DNA of 64,000 bases from Paracyclopina nana (GCA_019096065.1 JAGUCH010000002.1:16814501-16878500), one strand, 5' to 3'. Positions 25,417 through 37,704 are shown, counted from the stretch's first letter. A program made the numbers and translations. Notes: a model not told the origin generated them from the sequence alone.

Positions 25417-27478
25417 TTATCGCGACAAAGGGGGCGTGACAGTCAGGGGGGTGGGCTTGAGAGGCAGCGAGGGCGGGGAGCTCGGCGAGGCCACGCCCCC
25501 CTGTGACTGAGCGGGGGGCTGTGGTGAAGAGGCCAGACGCGGGGAGCTGGACGCGGGCGAAGAGGGCTTGCTGCTGGCCACGCCCACCGAGGGGGCGTGC
25601 AGGAAAGAGGGGTGTGACGACAAATGGGCCAGGGAGACGGGAGTGGGGTGGGCGAGGGAGGGCGGGAAGGCCCGCGGGTGGATCGGAGGCTGCTGCTGCT
25701 GCTGGGACATGGCTGCGGCCGCGGCCGCGTGCCTGTAGTACAGCTCCAGGGGCGAGCCCGAGGCCACGCCGTAGCCCTGGTTCGAGGCCACGGCTGCGGC
25801 CAGCGCGGCCGGGAAGAAGGGCGGCCCGCCCGGCTGGCCTCCTCCGGAGGTCACGGCCCGCGTGTAGAGGCTGTGCAGGGCCTGAAAGTTGCCCGTTTCC
25901 GCCAGCAATTCCAGCCCCACGGACGTAGTTCGCTTCCACTTGGTTCGGCGGTTTTGGTACCAGGTTTTCACCTAATGATTAAAAAGACGACGATGATTGA
26001 TTGGTTCCCAAATCGACTGGTTAGTCAAGTTAAGTTAGGAATCAAGTTGAGTTTACTTCAGTTCCGTTCTCAGTTATTCACGTAGGTACGTCCTAACTTT
26101 GCTTAATTTTATTCAGCGTTATCTTGCTTTTAGCGTTAAGTTAGGTTAGAAAATTAAACTCGGCTACAAAAAGTGTTCGTAGATTAGTAAATGAAGCTTG
26201 CTTAATCGAAAAAAGCTAAGTTAGCTTAGTCAGTTGAGCTGACGTCAAATGCGTTGGTGCGTCAGCAAAGCAGCCAGCTTAACTTCAATAAAACCGACTG
26301 AACTCGGCTCGGACGAGCTGAACTCAACTAATCAAGTGAGGTTACTTAGTGAGCAAGGACACTTGACTAAAAATGTTACCTGCGTGTCAGTCAAGTTGAG
26401 CTTGGCCGCCAACTCTTGGCGATCCTGGACGCTCAAGTACTTTTGCTTCTCGAAGCTCCGCTCCAGCGTTTGCAGCTGGTAGTCCGTGAAGGCCGTTCTG
26501 GCCTTGCGTTGTTTCCTCGCGTTGCTGTCGAGTTGTCGTTGCTGGCTCCCGCCCGCTGACGAGGTGGACGAATTGGCATCTTTCGACGGGTGATCATCTG
26601 CAAAGAGCGCAATCAACGTCTTGAGCTTAACTTATCGTGATTGATTTCGACGTTGATCCCCCTTTGTCAAAATTGTGACGCGAACGTTGATCGAGCGGCC
26701 TCATTATATTTTTTTTTGGTCACCTTTTAATTGGCGTCAAAGCATGCCTAATTGAGGCGGACTGCCGCCGCCGAGGCCGCCGAGGCCGCCGAGGCCGTCT
26801 ATACAATATTTTTGATTTTTCGTGGGAAATCCAATAAAGAAAAACCCGGGCGGGCGCGCTAATTAATCGCGTTACACACTCTCATAAAAATACAGCCCTC
26901 GGGGCTCGGCCGTTCAAAAAATTGCTCGGTTGGAGCAAATTAGCTTGTGCTTGAATTTACGCCTTACCTTGATCGTAGTCCTTGCTCGATCCGGTCTCGT
27001 CATCACTGATGGCCTCGCCATCGTCCGAGCTGCCCTCGTGGTGCATCATGAGGCCGTGGAGGCCGCCATTTTGCTGTTGCTGTTGCTGCTGGTGAAACTG
27101 CTGCAATTGCTGCTGCAAGTGAAACTCCGTCAAACTGCTGAGGCCGGGGTGGAGGCCGGGCATGGCACCCGCCGCCGCCGCCGCACCCTGAAGCCTGCTA
27201 TGCAGGGCCGCAGCCGCAGCCGCCGCAGCCGCAGCCGCAGCCGCAGCTGGGCCTCCTTTGTTGGCGTTTGAAAGAATATCGGTGATCATGAAGCCCGACG
27301 GCCTCGAATTGGCCGTGGCCCTGGCCTCGGCGCTGCTGCTCTTCTCGCTGCTGCTCTCCGACATTGCCCTCACGTCGGCCATGTTGTTGTTGTTGTTGAC
27401 GTTGAAAAAGTCCCTCTTTTTTCGCGAGTTAATGGTGTCAATCAGCTGATTTGCAATGGGCGAGGTCACGATGGTCAT
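25417..27478 (-). CDS. BarH-like homeobox gene B
   Basis: Three exons join in phase: 26968-27478, 26380-26597 and 25417-25971, giving 427 aa. The first exon, from ATG at 27478, carries the eh1/FIL repressor-type motif (SGFMITDIL), a long polyalanine tract, a Gln-rich tract ([15 protein letters not shown]) and an acidic Ser/Asp stretch. The Bar homeodomain runs from [19 protein letters not shown] to [14 protein letters not shown], with Thr47 and Tyr49. The Bar-specific tail [19 protein letters not shown] follows, then Pro/Ser/Ala-rich sequence. The homeobox intron lies after Gln44 (ACG-CAG|GTAACA), a position unlike that in genes A and C. Coding DNA is very GC-rich. Bar proteins specify sensory and neuronal fates in insects. 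A TTG-led extension upstream of 27478 stays open but is unlikely to be used. Confidence 0.9.
26001..26375 (+). mobile_element. Family A MITE filling Bar gene B homeobox intron
   Basis: It makes up about 375 of the 408 bases of the intron 25972-26379. The left end reads TTGGTTCCCAAATCGACTGG. The right end is cut at CACTTGACTAAAAAT, five bases before the splice donor junction, lacking the last 18 or so bases of the family. Confidence 0.8.
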
Positions 27479-28561
27479 TGTCTGTACTGGCAGCCGGGCT
27501 GACACCTCAATGGCCTCTTTTCTTGCAATTTTTCCAATTTCCAATTTCCCCGCGTACCTAAGCTGCTACCGCACAATTTGCCAGGAGATGAGCGACTAAC
27601 GCGGTAGCAGTCCGCGATTTTCCGCTCCTCTCGCGGCCGCCCGCGCCCGTGTGCGGGTCAACGGCGATTCGCGGCGCGAAAGCCGGTTGCGCGCTCTGCT
27701 CGCTCATTACACGGCTGCTTTGTCGGGCCCATCCGTTTTACCACACATTACATCCACACACATGATCATCTGGCTCTCTTTGGTGGCTGTGGTGCGGGGT
27801 GGAGTCTCGGGTCAGCTGAGCAACGCCCAGAAATCAATGTTTCCGCATGGCCGATGCCAACAGGCAGAAAAAGGCCAATATGTATGCAGTAATAGCAATG
27901 GGCTGCCTCTTCATGTTCAGGCAGTGATTAAGCGCGAAATTAATGCTCTCCGCGCGATATTTATGGCTCTGCTGCAGTGTTACTAATTCAACGATATTTG
28001 GCCTCAATTAACGCTAGTGTATGGGGAAACACTCGAGGCCGAAATTTCGAATAATAAACAGAATCAAGTGGGCCAAAGTGGCTGAAATAGTACAGTTTTT
28101 GGCCAGATTTAAATGGCACCTTCTGGTAACGCCTGGTAGCGCGCACGGGTCGTCCACCAACTGAACTGACGTTGTAAACAAAAACAAACGACGCGGATTT
28201 ATCTGACATGAAATGTATGCTTTTTTCTGAGGCAAGATATGCGAGATTTGTGCTTTATAAAAGCACCTGTTCAAAGGCTCGCGGGTTCGCTTCCTTTACG
28301 TGGTGGAAATGGCTTTTTTAATTGCATTAACAAGCCATGCCGTAGCGCTCTTGCTTTGAGCCGAAGAAAAGTTATCTTGATTTGCTTTACTTACTCTATT
28401 ATGTATATTGCGGTAAGTGAGTGCGACAGGTTTGGCGCTTCCCACGCCTGCTCCTGCACTCGTTTCCAGTCGTTAATCATATACTATCTACTAATGAGCA
28501 AAAAGAACCTTTTGTCTTCTAGTGCTCCACATTATCAGCTCTTTATGGTTTTTCCTCAGAA
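27479..28561. other. Bar gene B upstream region
   Basis: Contains the probable 5' UTR and promoter of gene B. A GC-rich, CpG-dense part lies at about 27600-27700. No TATA box was found. Short open frames on the plus strand have no family signature. Confidence 0.4.
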
Positions 28562-28954
28562 GGCCGATCCCATATTCATATTTTTAGTCGAGTTACCTTG
28601 CTCTTCAAGTAAGCTCACTTGATTAGTTGAGTTCAGCTCGTCCGAGCAGAGTTCAGTTGGTTTTATTGAGGTTAAGCTGGCTGCTTTGCTGACGCACCAA
28701 CGCATTTGACGTCAGCTCGGCTGACTAAGCTAACTTAGCTTTTTTCTATTAAGCAAGCTTCATTAACTAATCAGCGAACACTTTTTGTAGCCGAGTTTAA
28801 TTTCCTAACCTAACTTAACGCTGAAAGCAAGATAACGCTGCATAAAATCAAGCAAAGTTAGGACGTACCTACGTGAATAACTGAGAACGGAACTGAGCGA
28901 AGCTCAACTTGATTCCTAACTTAACTCGACTAACCAGTCGATTTGGGAACGCGC
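28562..28954 (-). mobile_element. Family A MITE copy
   Basis: From GGCCGATCCCATATTCATA to GATTTGGGAACGCGCC, full length, reverse orientation. Confidence 0.8.
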
Positions 28955-29165
28955 CGGAGCCTTATCATTTATGAATTGGCCGGACCAAAGCGCTTTTTTC
29001 ACCACTTATCATTAGATATCGACGCGGACGTCGAATGTCAAACTTCATTAGCTTGAAAAGAGCGCCCATTAACGAGCGTTTATACTTTATGCTGCTTGGA
29101 AAAAATGGAGAGAGTTTATGCCTTTGTGTGTGATTGATTGCAGTGATCTAATTTCGTTTTCAAAA

Positions 29166-29282
29166 GGCATTATTCACATGAAGAAGACGGATGGCTGGCG
29201 ATCCGCCCATAATCAAAATATGTGAAATTTTCACTTTTCCCTTTGTGCAGCAGCAGCAGCTTCTGTGCATGTGAATAATGCC
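29166..29282. repeat. Short inverted repeat (15-bp perfect arms)
   Basis: GGCATTATTCACATG at 29166-29180 is matched by its exact complement CATGTGAATAATGCC at 29268-29282. The loop of 87 bases includes a (CAG)4 run. It could be a small hairpin element or paired protein sites. Confidence 0.55.
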
Positions 29283-29601
29283 AGATTTATGAGGATGATG
29301 ACAAGTCGAACGCAATAATGATGTGTTATGGGTATACACACTCGAGTATATGGCGAGGGATATCTACCACATATTTGGGGAGCAAAATCTCATTATGCAA
29401 TCACCAGTGGCTCGAGCCAACTTTCTTTGGGCCAAGCTCATCTACTTTTTTGTGTTGCGTGTGTGTCATCATGCTAATTTGCCAATTTGGACAGAACGAG
29501 TTCTCCACTCGCGAATTAGTGCCAATTTGGCTCATGCTGAACAAAACGGATTGATACCAAAGCTGCTATAGTTAAAATTGACATAATTGGACATATTGAT
29601 T

Positions 29602-29998
29602 GGGTGATGATCCCATATTCGAATTTTTAGTCGAGTTACCTTGCTTGAACAGTAACCTCGCTTGATTAGTTGAGTTCAGTTCGTTTTTGTGAGGCTCAGT
29701 TGGTTTCATTGCAGTTAAGCTGGCTGCTTTACTGACGTGCCAACACATTTGATGTCAGCTCGGCTGATGAGCTGACTTAGCTTGCTTTAATCGAGCAAGC
29801 TTCATTTACTAATCTACGGACACTTTTTCTTTGATGAGCTCAGTTCGCCAATCTAACTAAGCGCAGAAAGCAAGTGAGTGCTTTGTAAAATTAAGCAAAG
29901 TTAGGACGTACCTACGTGAATAACTGAGAACGGAACTGAGCTAAGCTCAACTTTATTCATAACTTAACTTGACTAACCAGTCGATATGGGAACGCTCT
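29602..29998 (-). mobile_element. Family A MITE copy
   Basis: From GGGTGATGATCCCATATTCG to TCGATATGGGAACGCTC, full length, reverse orientation. Confidence 0.8.
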
Positions 29999-30356
29999 AT
30001 CGTCTTTAATTTCTCTAAGTTCTGGTGTGACATTAAAAAAGGGTTGATTTAGTCATCGATCAAATCTCGGAAATTGCCCTGCATTGTCACAAATCTGTCC
30101 CTTCTTCGTGATGAATTAATGGAGCAAGACATTTTTGAAAATGCTTATCTGATTCCTTCGTCGATTAATTTTTCCCTTTGTAACAAACTCAAAAGAGTCG
30201 AGATTTGCCGTAGAATTTTTTTTAAATTGTCTTTTGGGCTGGTTCTGCACATATTTGACCGATTAGTAAAATGACCCCAATTTTCCACACGTAAGCACAC
30301 ACAAACACAAAATACTTTGTTTTCCATTACATGCACTCCAAAGAGCATTTTATCAA

Positions 30357-30597
30357 TTTTGGGCTACTTTTGCAAGTATTTGGCCAATTAGTGAAACGAG
30401 TATCCCCCTCAGCTTAACTCGCGCGCGGCGCACTAAATGTAAACATAAACAAACAATCAAAACAAACAAGGAAAAAATGGTTTTTTGGCACATCACTTTT
30501 GGGCTACTTTTGCAAGTATTTGGCCAATTAGTGAAACGAGTATCCCCCTCAGCTTAACTCGCGCGCAGCGCACCAAATGTAAACATAAACAAACAAG
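30357..30597. repeat. Direct duplication of about 100 bp
   Basis: TTTTGGGCTACTTTTGCAAG through AAATGTAAACATAAACAAAC occurs at 30357-30456 and again at 30497-30597, with few differences (GCGCGCGGCG against GCGCGCAGCG). The two copies are recent. Confidence 0.8.
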
Positions 30598-31369
30598 GAA
30601 AAAACGGTTTTTCCTGCGCCGTTTTCTTGCCTTTTTTAACAGCTGAGCAGGGTCCGAGCCCAGTGTGTCACTTTATTGTAAGCACATTACTCTGAGCTGC
30701 GTGAGGAGCGCAAATAGTGTTATTGGCGGCGCTCAAGAGCCATGAACTGCTCTAACTACATGTATGGGACTACTACATGTAATTAGGAGCTGCTACTACA
30801 ACTACATGGAGCAAAGGGGGAATGACTGTCACAAATCTAGAGATAACACGCACAACAAGGTGCTGCTCTTGCTCTCCAGGGAATTTCGTGTGGAAGTTCT
30901 TCTTCACACCATATATATATATACCAGTATAAATCGACTTTCTTCCCCTCCTTCTCCACCCTGATTGAAAGCCAGCATCAGAGTGGTTTCATGAATCCAA
31001 AATAAGCTGAGGAGAGAGAGAGATGGAATTATGTATGTGTCGCTCTTTGTAGCCTATTCGTCCTTTGATCTATTTTTCCATTTGAGACAAAGTTAAGTCA
31101 GCAGCATTTGTTGCACACCAGATTCCATTAGATTACTTAGAGCCATGCTCTCATTACTGCCCTGCTCAACTACTGTACTTTTTCGTGGCTCTCAAGTCTT
31201 AAGAATTTAGCCTGTAAGGCTAGAAATGGGTCTTTTGTTATTGTTAACTGCGAATTTAAAGCTTTCGGAATGTTTTAGTCAGCCCTAGCAGGCCGGTCAT
31301 GTGTTAGGGCTGACTAAACTGACATAAGCTAATCAAATATTTTTCAGGCAATCCTAGCTTAACTTGACA
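30598..31369. other. Intergenic, no gene recognised
   Basis: A short (AT)n run lies near 30910 and GAGAGAGAGA near 31013. No coding signal. Confidence 0.35.
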
Positions 31370-31800
31370 TAAAAACTGTTATTAGGTGAAGGAGTTTTGC
31401 CGTTTGACCCCTCAAGAAGTGCCTCTCTACTAGTTGAACCAAGGAACGAGTTGACAAAGTTGAGGCAAAATTCGGAAAAACTCCCAATTTATCAGCTGCG
31501 TCTTTGCTGCAATGAAGCTGCAATTGCTCAAGTTGGTTCATGATAATTTGTGCAACACATGCCGATACAATCAAACCAATTTTAGAACTGAAACTGATGG
31601 AAAATTTGAGCGTTGAATGTTAAAAGTCGACTCAAAATTGACCCATTTTTTTCAATTAGTGCTTGCAACAGCAGACGTTTTCTATACTGTTTACTCACAA
31701 CGCAATTTTTCTCCTTTCTGTTTATAATTCGACATGCATTATCTTTAGGCGTTTGGGAGTACATGAACGGGATATTTGTCGCTGTAGTTGAGCAGGGCAT
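31370..31800. repeat. Family E repeat
   Basis: Matches in inverted orientation the stretch at about 60930-61325: shared words include CTAGTTGAACCAAGGAACGAG, CTCAAGTTGGTTCATGATAA and AAATTTGAGCGTTGAA. Diverged, non-coding. Confidence 0.65.
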
Positions 31801-32298
31801 GAATAGTAAGATGAGAGTTTGGCGGGGTCAGCGGGAGCTGCTCAAATCTCACACCTGCTCTTCCAGATTCTTGATGCTGCTGCAGGTCATTCAAAAACAG
31901 GAATTTCGTCGAGTCACAAAACTAGATTATATGAGCTACAATGCTGATAACTCCTGAAGTAGCTGGGTGTCAAACAAAAATTTTGGTTGAAGAACGGTTA
32001 GCCCAAATGACAAGGTGGTATGCAATTCGTTTTTCGCCTAATTAGAGGCCTCGAAAAACCAACAGGAATGAGAGATGTTTTCACTGCACCAACTGAGTAA
32101 TTGTGAAGCGCAGTGGTAATTGGAAGGTAGGATGACTGCGATGTTTAGCCAATTTTGAACCCTTTCACGGCGACGAGGCTCAAATTAGATCTTTTGATGT
32201 TTGCCATGTGATTACCGTATAAAGCACGGCCTATTGTGTGGCACTCAACAGAAGCCTCCCACTTTGCGCAATGCATACAGAGTGTACATACGTATATA

Positions 32299-32691
32299 GA
32301 GCGTTCCCATATCGATTGGTTAGTCAAGTTAAGTTAGGAGTTAAGTTGAGCTTCGCTCAGTTCCGTTCTCAGTTATTCACGTAGGTACGTCCTAACTTTG
32401 CTTAACTTTATGTAGCGCTCGCTTGCTTTCTTCGCTAAGTTAGGTTGGCGAACTGAACTCATTAAAGAAAAAGTCTTCGTAGATTAGTTAATGAAGCTTG
32501 CTCGATTAAAGCAAGCTAAGTCAGCTCATCAGCCGAGCTGACATCAAATGCGTTGGCGCGTCAGCAAAGCAGCCAGCTTAACTGCAACGAAACCAACTGA
32601 GCCTCACAAAAACGAACTGAACTCAACTAATCAAGCGAGGTTACTGTTCAAGCAAGGTCACTCGACAAAAACTTCGAACATGGGATCGCCC
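32299..32691 (+). mobile_element. Family A MITE copy
   Basis: From GAGCGTTCCCATATCG to AACATGGGATCGCCC, flanked by TA on both sides (TATA before, TACATA after), which supports a TA target duplication for the family. Confidence 0.8.
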
Positions 32692-33387
32692 TACATATGT
32701 GTGTGTATATACATATGCGCCCCGTCACTGACATTAAGTGGGGCTTATCCTACATATATACCACATTGTATGTGTATGGAAAAGTGCTAAATAAGCGAGG
32801 TGGCCATTATGGCCCCTGATTATGCTGAGATCTCTGGTGGTCTTCTCCTAGCTAATGGTAAATATTTGAAGCCCAGGAATTCCACTTGTCGAATTGAGGC
32901 GCGCCAAATGACACTTGGGTTGGCAGCAGCAGCAGGAGCAATGGGTGCAATTTGTGCTCCACGCGCGTGACGAAGCACTGATGATGTTTCATGACTTCAT
33001 TAGAGATTCTGGGAGCAATAATCTCGCGTTATCATCATCAAGTTTTCCAGGTATCCCCAGCTAACTTCTTGGGTGAAAACAACAAGTTGATAGAGCTGTC
33101 ACCTCCTCCCCATGATAGTAAATGAATGAATGGGGCTAGGGCAGTAATAATAACAACAACAACAACAACACTGGAAATCGGCTGGTGGCAAAACAAGCGC
33201 TAAAGACTAAAATGCGAGCGACGGTTCACGCTTGGCTGACCGACCGAGTAACTCAAGACCCTTTGTGGTGCATTCTCCACATCTGAACTTTCATATTATT
33301 ATGGTGATGATGATGGTATTTCCATATACTATACATGTATAACAGTGCTTAATGTGTAGGCTGCTGTGCGGGAGTTGGCCGCGGCCG
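32692..33387. other. Intergenic, no gene recognised
   Basis: Contains an (AAC)n run near 33150-33170 and nothing coding. Confidence 0.35.
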
Positions 33388-34230
33388 CAAGATGGCGCTG
33401 CGATTTGTTTTGGCTCTGATTGTTTACTACGAGGCGGAAAGGTTGGTGAAAATGCCAAATTGTAGCTCAGTGGAAGTATTGTAGACTCTAGATGTACATA
33501 TCCACCAAGATGTGCATCAATTATTTGTTTTGGTTAACATTGATGATGAGACAGAACTGTTTTCCCCATTTCTGCTTCAAAAATGCCAAAAACTATAGAT
33601 AGTGGATAAATCCACTTCTGGTATTTCGGTACCTTTGCATGGTGGCGCCATCTAAAGTGGCAGTGGAAAAAGATTGGATTGATACATGTCGATCCAGGCC
33701 ATCGCCACACATTTCTTCCGAATATATTAAAATTGTCTGTACTGAGTAAGAATTTTTATCGCCATTTCTGCTTCAAAAAAGCCAAAAACCATAGATGGTG
33801 GAAATATCCACTTCTGGTATTTTTATATACCATTGGTTTTCCAAAAGGTTTGAATGAAACATGTCGATCCATGCCATCGCCACACATTTCTTCCAAATAC
33901 CGATTGAGTCATCAAAACCGGGTAAGCGCTATGGCCAATTCGGCCGGTTTATTTAGTGCAGCAGTGCAGCCAGCGCATTGCGTTTCTCATGACTCAATCG
34001 GTATTTCTTCTTCAAAAATGCCAAAAATCAAAGATAAAGAAAAAAATCCACTTCTGGTATTTTTATACTATACCATTGGTTTTCCAAAAGGTTTGAATGA
34101 ATCATGTCGATCCAGGCCATCGCCACACATTTCTTCCAAATATACTAAACTGATCAGTACTGAGTAAGAATTTTTATCGCCATTTCTTCTTCAAAAATAC
34201 CAAAAATCAAAGATAAAGAAAAAATCCACT
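33388..34230. repeat. Family C-like element and imperfect tandem array
   Basis: It begins with AAGATGGCGCTGCGATTTG and GGTGGCGCCATCTAAAG at 33649. Three imperfect units of 170-240 bp follow, each with CATGTCGATCCA, GCCATCGCCACACATTTCTTCC, AAAAATGCCAAAAA and TCCACTTCTGGTATTT. The LTR element sits inside this array, whose continuation is at 44583. Confidence 0.7.
33897..34004. mobile_element. Tiny foldback element, 108 bp
   Basis: Perfect 16-bp inverted ends, ATACCGATTGAGTCAT and its complement, bracket a segment absent from the neighbouring array units. It is a candidate minimal MITE. Confidence 0.6.
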
Positions 34231-34425
34231 TGTAGCAGGAACACGGGTATACGGGTGTGTTCTGTGGGCGCCTGCGAGCGCCCCGTCCCGGTGAAACGAA
34301 TTGTGCAGCAGTTAATAAACGGACGCACTCGAGTAAACATCTCGACTAGTTTCAGTAGCAAGTTCTTCTATCGCTACCCGCGGGCGCGCGTGTCATCCTC
34401 GGGGGGTCTATACGAACCTCCTACA
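34231..34425 (+). repeat. 5' LTR
   Basis: 195 bp, TGTAGCAGG to CTCCTACA, with an AATAAA at 34314-34319. It differs from the 3' LTR only at offset 74. Confidence 0.95.
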
Positions 34426-35920
34426 AGTTGGCTCGGTGCTGAGGACAACTCCCCGAGTTATCGACACCTTCGCCCCAACAAACCCGCAAATAAGGGACAG
34501 CAATATGGCTGAGCAAATAGCCAGATGGGACCAAAAGGGGGCGTGGCAAGGAGCCACACCCGTAGGCCAACACCACAGTCCAAGCAAGACACCGGTGACA
34601 CCGGCAGCGAGTCGTCACCCTTGCGCCAGTCAAGCATTCGTGCCAGAATGACCAGAGCACAGCATCCACCCCAGGCCGAGGTCGGGCGCGTCCCTTGAGG
34701 CCGTATGCCCGGATCGCATGGAGGTGTTGTGGCAGTAGGCATCGCGACACTATAGCAGAAAATCGCGAATACGCTGTCAGCCGGCTATCGTACGCCGAGC
34801 AAGCTTGTCCTCGGCTGAGGCCGCCACAGAGAATGGCGAGCATCACCAGGAGAGCACGGGCCCTCAGGCAGCAAGATCGCTGGACACCTGAGTCGCTAGA
34901 ATCACCTCGCTTGTCCTCGGCTGAGGCTGCGCCACAGAGAATGGCGGGCATCACCAGGAGAGCACGGGCCCTCAGGCAGCAAGATCGCTGGACACCTGAG
35001 TCGCCATCACAGCCTCGCCCTCGCAACAAGGCCACTATCGAAACCGTGGCAGGGAGGCAGCGTTACTATGCAGAAAAACACGCATTTGTCAGAACTATTC
35101 AAGTTAATGATTGCATTAAGATCAATAAACAACAACTAACTACACGCTCCCAAATACGCGCGCAGCCAGAAAGAAATCAGGCCACGACTATCGATTACCC
35201 CCGAGAAGTATACCTCGGGAAGCCGTCAGGCGGACCCCAGCGGCGGGCCGCCAGGCGAAGGCCGGAAAAGGCTTGGCTCTTGAGGATCAGTCAGGATCAC
35301 TGAGCAATGTATTAATAGGGAAGTTAATCCCTTGACCCGTAGATGGGTCGGCTCAACCGCTTATCGCTAATCCGCTCACGGTCACTTTCGAGATTGGATC
35401 AGGCACAAAATATGGCCATAAATGGTCACTCGGAGACCGGCATTGTGTCGCGCAAATACGGTCGCAAATAGACCAAGCCGCTGGCCTCTTTATGGCCCCA
35501 TTCCCAAGGTTACTCCTAGTAACAGGAGATCGACTGCTGTTGCAGCTGCAAGAAGTTGTAAACTAAATCTCGCATCCTGTTGCTAATGAATCTTCGCTAA
35601 TAGCTAAATAGCTAAAATTGGCCGCCTGAATCACCGTTCGTAAACCAGATCTTGTAAACAATCTTGAGAGAGAGTCGTTTTAAAACAATTTATCAGAGGG
35701 GCCAGGAATTCCCCTGCTGGCCATGAGAGCGGCCGTTGCGCTGATCTGGTGACAATAAAAAGAGAGCTGATCGGGGGGTCGAGCCCAGCTCTTTGGAAGC
35801 TCCCAAGGCTATTACACCCCCAATCTTCTCGCTTTGCACCATTTCACCGCTGGTAAAACGCAACACTTTCAATTGCTTGTACGCTTAAGCTAACTCCTTC
35901 TGTATAGCACAGTAGACATC
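34426..35920 (+). other. Untranslated leader of the LTR element
   Basis: 1.5 kb between the LTR and the first gag-like frame. The bases after the LTR (AGTTGGCTCGGTGC) should hold the primer-binding site, but I cannot assign a tRNA. A direct repeat of about 95 bp (34804-34896 and 34910-35004, starting CTTGTCCTCGGCTGAGG) lies within. A 202-codon open frame over it has no recognisable domain. Confidence 0.6.
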
Positions 35921-37320
35921 ATGATGCTTCGATCACCAAAGCAACGCCCATCTTCCGCTGACGAAGACCCCGATAATCTCCCCGATCCTGGCCACCTCGC
36001 CGGCTCGCGCCGGGAGGAGGTCGAGGTCCGCGCCCTTCGGGGTTGGCGGGGCCCAAGGGGCAACCCCTCGGGGTTGGCGGGGCCCAAGGAGGCAATCCAC
36101 TTGGGGCCCAGGGCGGGACCCACCCACGATCGGGCACGCCCACAGGGGGAAGCGGCGGCGCCGCTGGCGGGCTTCCGCCGCCCCAATTGGCCGGGCCGAA
36201 CAACGCACCCCCGACGTCAGGAGACATGCAAGCCATGATGCTCCAACTCCTTCGCGGGTTCGAAGCCCAACGGAACGCCGACCTCGAGACCAGACAGAGG
36301 GAGGCCGAGTTGCGACAAGTGGAGGCGGAAGCCCGGCGCCTCGAGGCCGAGGCCGCCGCGGCTCGCGCCGGTCGCATAGCGGAAACTTGAGAAGTTTGAG
36401 GACACAGAGGCCGATAAATGGCTCACCTTCCGCCTGCATGTAGAGGCCACCTTCTTGGGTTCAACGGCCTCGGAGGCCACCAAGAAAATGGAGATCAAGC
36501 ACGCCATGGTCGGGTGGCGCTCCGGACGGTCAACGAGGTCGACCTCCGACTGGGTGACGAAGCCTTCACCTTCATGCACCTGCTGGATGCGTACGAGAGG
36601 TTCTTCGTCACCGCCACGTCCTCTCAGGTGGCCCGTATTGCCTTGGAGACTGCCCAGCAGAAGGCAGATGAGGCTATTCCGCAATGGCATGCCCGCCTGA
36701 GGAGCATCTTTGTTCGAGCCAGACCGGAGCTCGCCAAGGAGGTCGAGACCTACCCTGACCTCATCCGCATCTTCGTCACCAAGATGCACCGCAAAGACGT
36801 AGTGATGGGCCTCGCCGGCACAAGTTCGCCACCATGGCCGATGCCCTGGAGGCCGCTTGCCAAGCCGAGTGTTGGATGACGATCGGGCAAAGCAAAGGCC
36901 GAGTAGCCGCCCTGCATTCCTCGGATGCCGATGCCGACATCACTTGTTTCTACTGCGAGAGGAAAGGCCATCGCCGGGCCGAGTGCCGCGCCCTCGAGCG
37001 GGACAAGCGCAACAACCGTTACAACCCCAAGATCAACAAGTGGCACAAAGCTGCAAGCCAACTGCAGCAACGCTCTTCGTCCGCCTCGGGCAAGTGGGGG
37101 TCGGGCCAGCCTTCGGACCGAAGCGGTCCTCCGATTCCAACCAGTCCAGCGGCAAGCAGTCCGCCGGCAAGCGGCCCAAGGTCAACGAGATCAGTGAGGC
37201 CGGCCCTGAGGCCGAGTCGGAAGCTTCCGGGAATACGCCGGCGGAAACGACCCGACCCGGTTGTAGAGGGCTCCGCCCGGGTCACGCCAGCATCCCTCAT
37301 CTTGGCCGCATTAGACCACA
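35921..37320 (+). pseudogene. gag (frame-broken) of the LTR element
   Basis: Gag-like sequence is spread over all three plus-strand frames with at least four frame changes between about 36040 and 36840. Visible parts are a Gly/Pro-rich start, a Glu/Arg/Ala-rich coiled-coil stretch (near 36270-36370), a helical capsid-like region (36540-36800), and a single CCHC zinc knuckle, CFYCERKGHRRAEC, at about 36949-36990. GC-rich near-repeats (GGGGTTGGCGGGGCCCAAGG, twice at 36040-36090) are likely spots for indels or sequencing error. As written no single Gag protein can be made. Confidence 0.75.
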
Positions 37321-37704
37321 TCACACAGCATAAACAATTTTTAACCCAAGTGCCAGTGCACATCGGCCGCATCAAGACGCGAGCCTTAGTGGACAGCGGA
37401 AACAGCTGGCGCACTTGCATCTCTGAGGACTTCGCTAAGCGACTGGGAGTCCTCCCCCACGGGTTGCGACCCCTGGAAGACATGACCGCTGTGGGCACGG
37501 CCCACGCCCGCCATCGGCTGCAAGTGTTGGGGGAACTCAAGCAGCCTCTACGGGTGCAGTTCGGGGAGCACCCTCACGTGTTCTCCATCCGCCCGGCAGT
37601 GGTGCGCAATTTGTCTATGGACTTCAACCTCTCGGGGCCCTTCTTGAGCCACCACCGCATCGACCAGCTCCACTCGCGGGGTGCCCTGAGAATTCACGGC
37701 CAAT
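37321..37704 (+). CDS. Retropepsin-type protease region
   Basis: In the same frame as the zinc knuckle (36834-37871). The active-site triad is ALVDSGN (DSG form), followed by a typical hydrophobic beta pattern. The protease processes Gag-Pol. The frame overlaps the next (polymerase) frame between 37705 and 37871, so a frameshift would be needed to join them; programmed shift and mutation cannot be told apart here. Confidence 0.75.

Noticed and set aside
25503..26085. Plus-strand frames over Bar gene B exon 3
   Set aside because: They are shadows of the GC-rich coding sequence on the other strand.
34695..35303. 202-codon frame in the LTR element leader
   Set aside because: It runs across a direct repeat and has no Gag-like or other domain, so it is not called as a gene.
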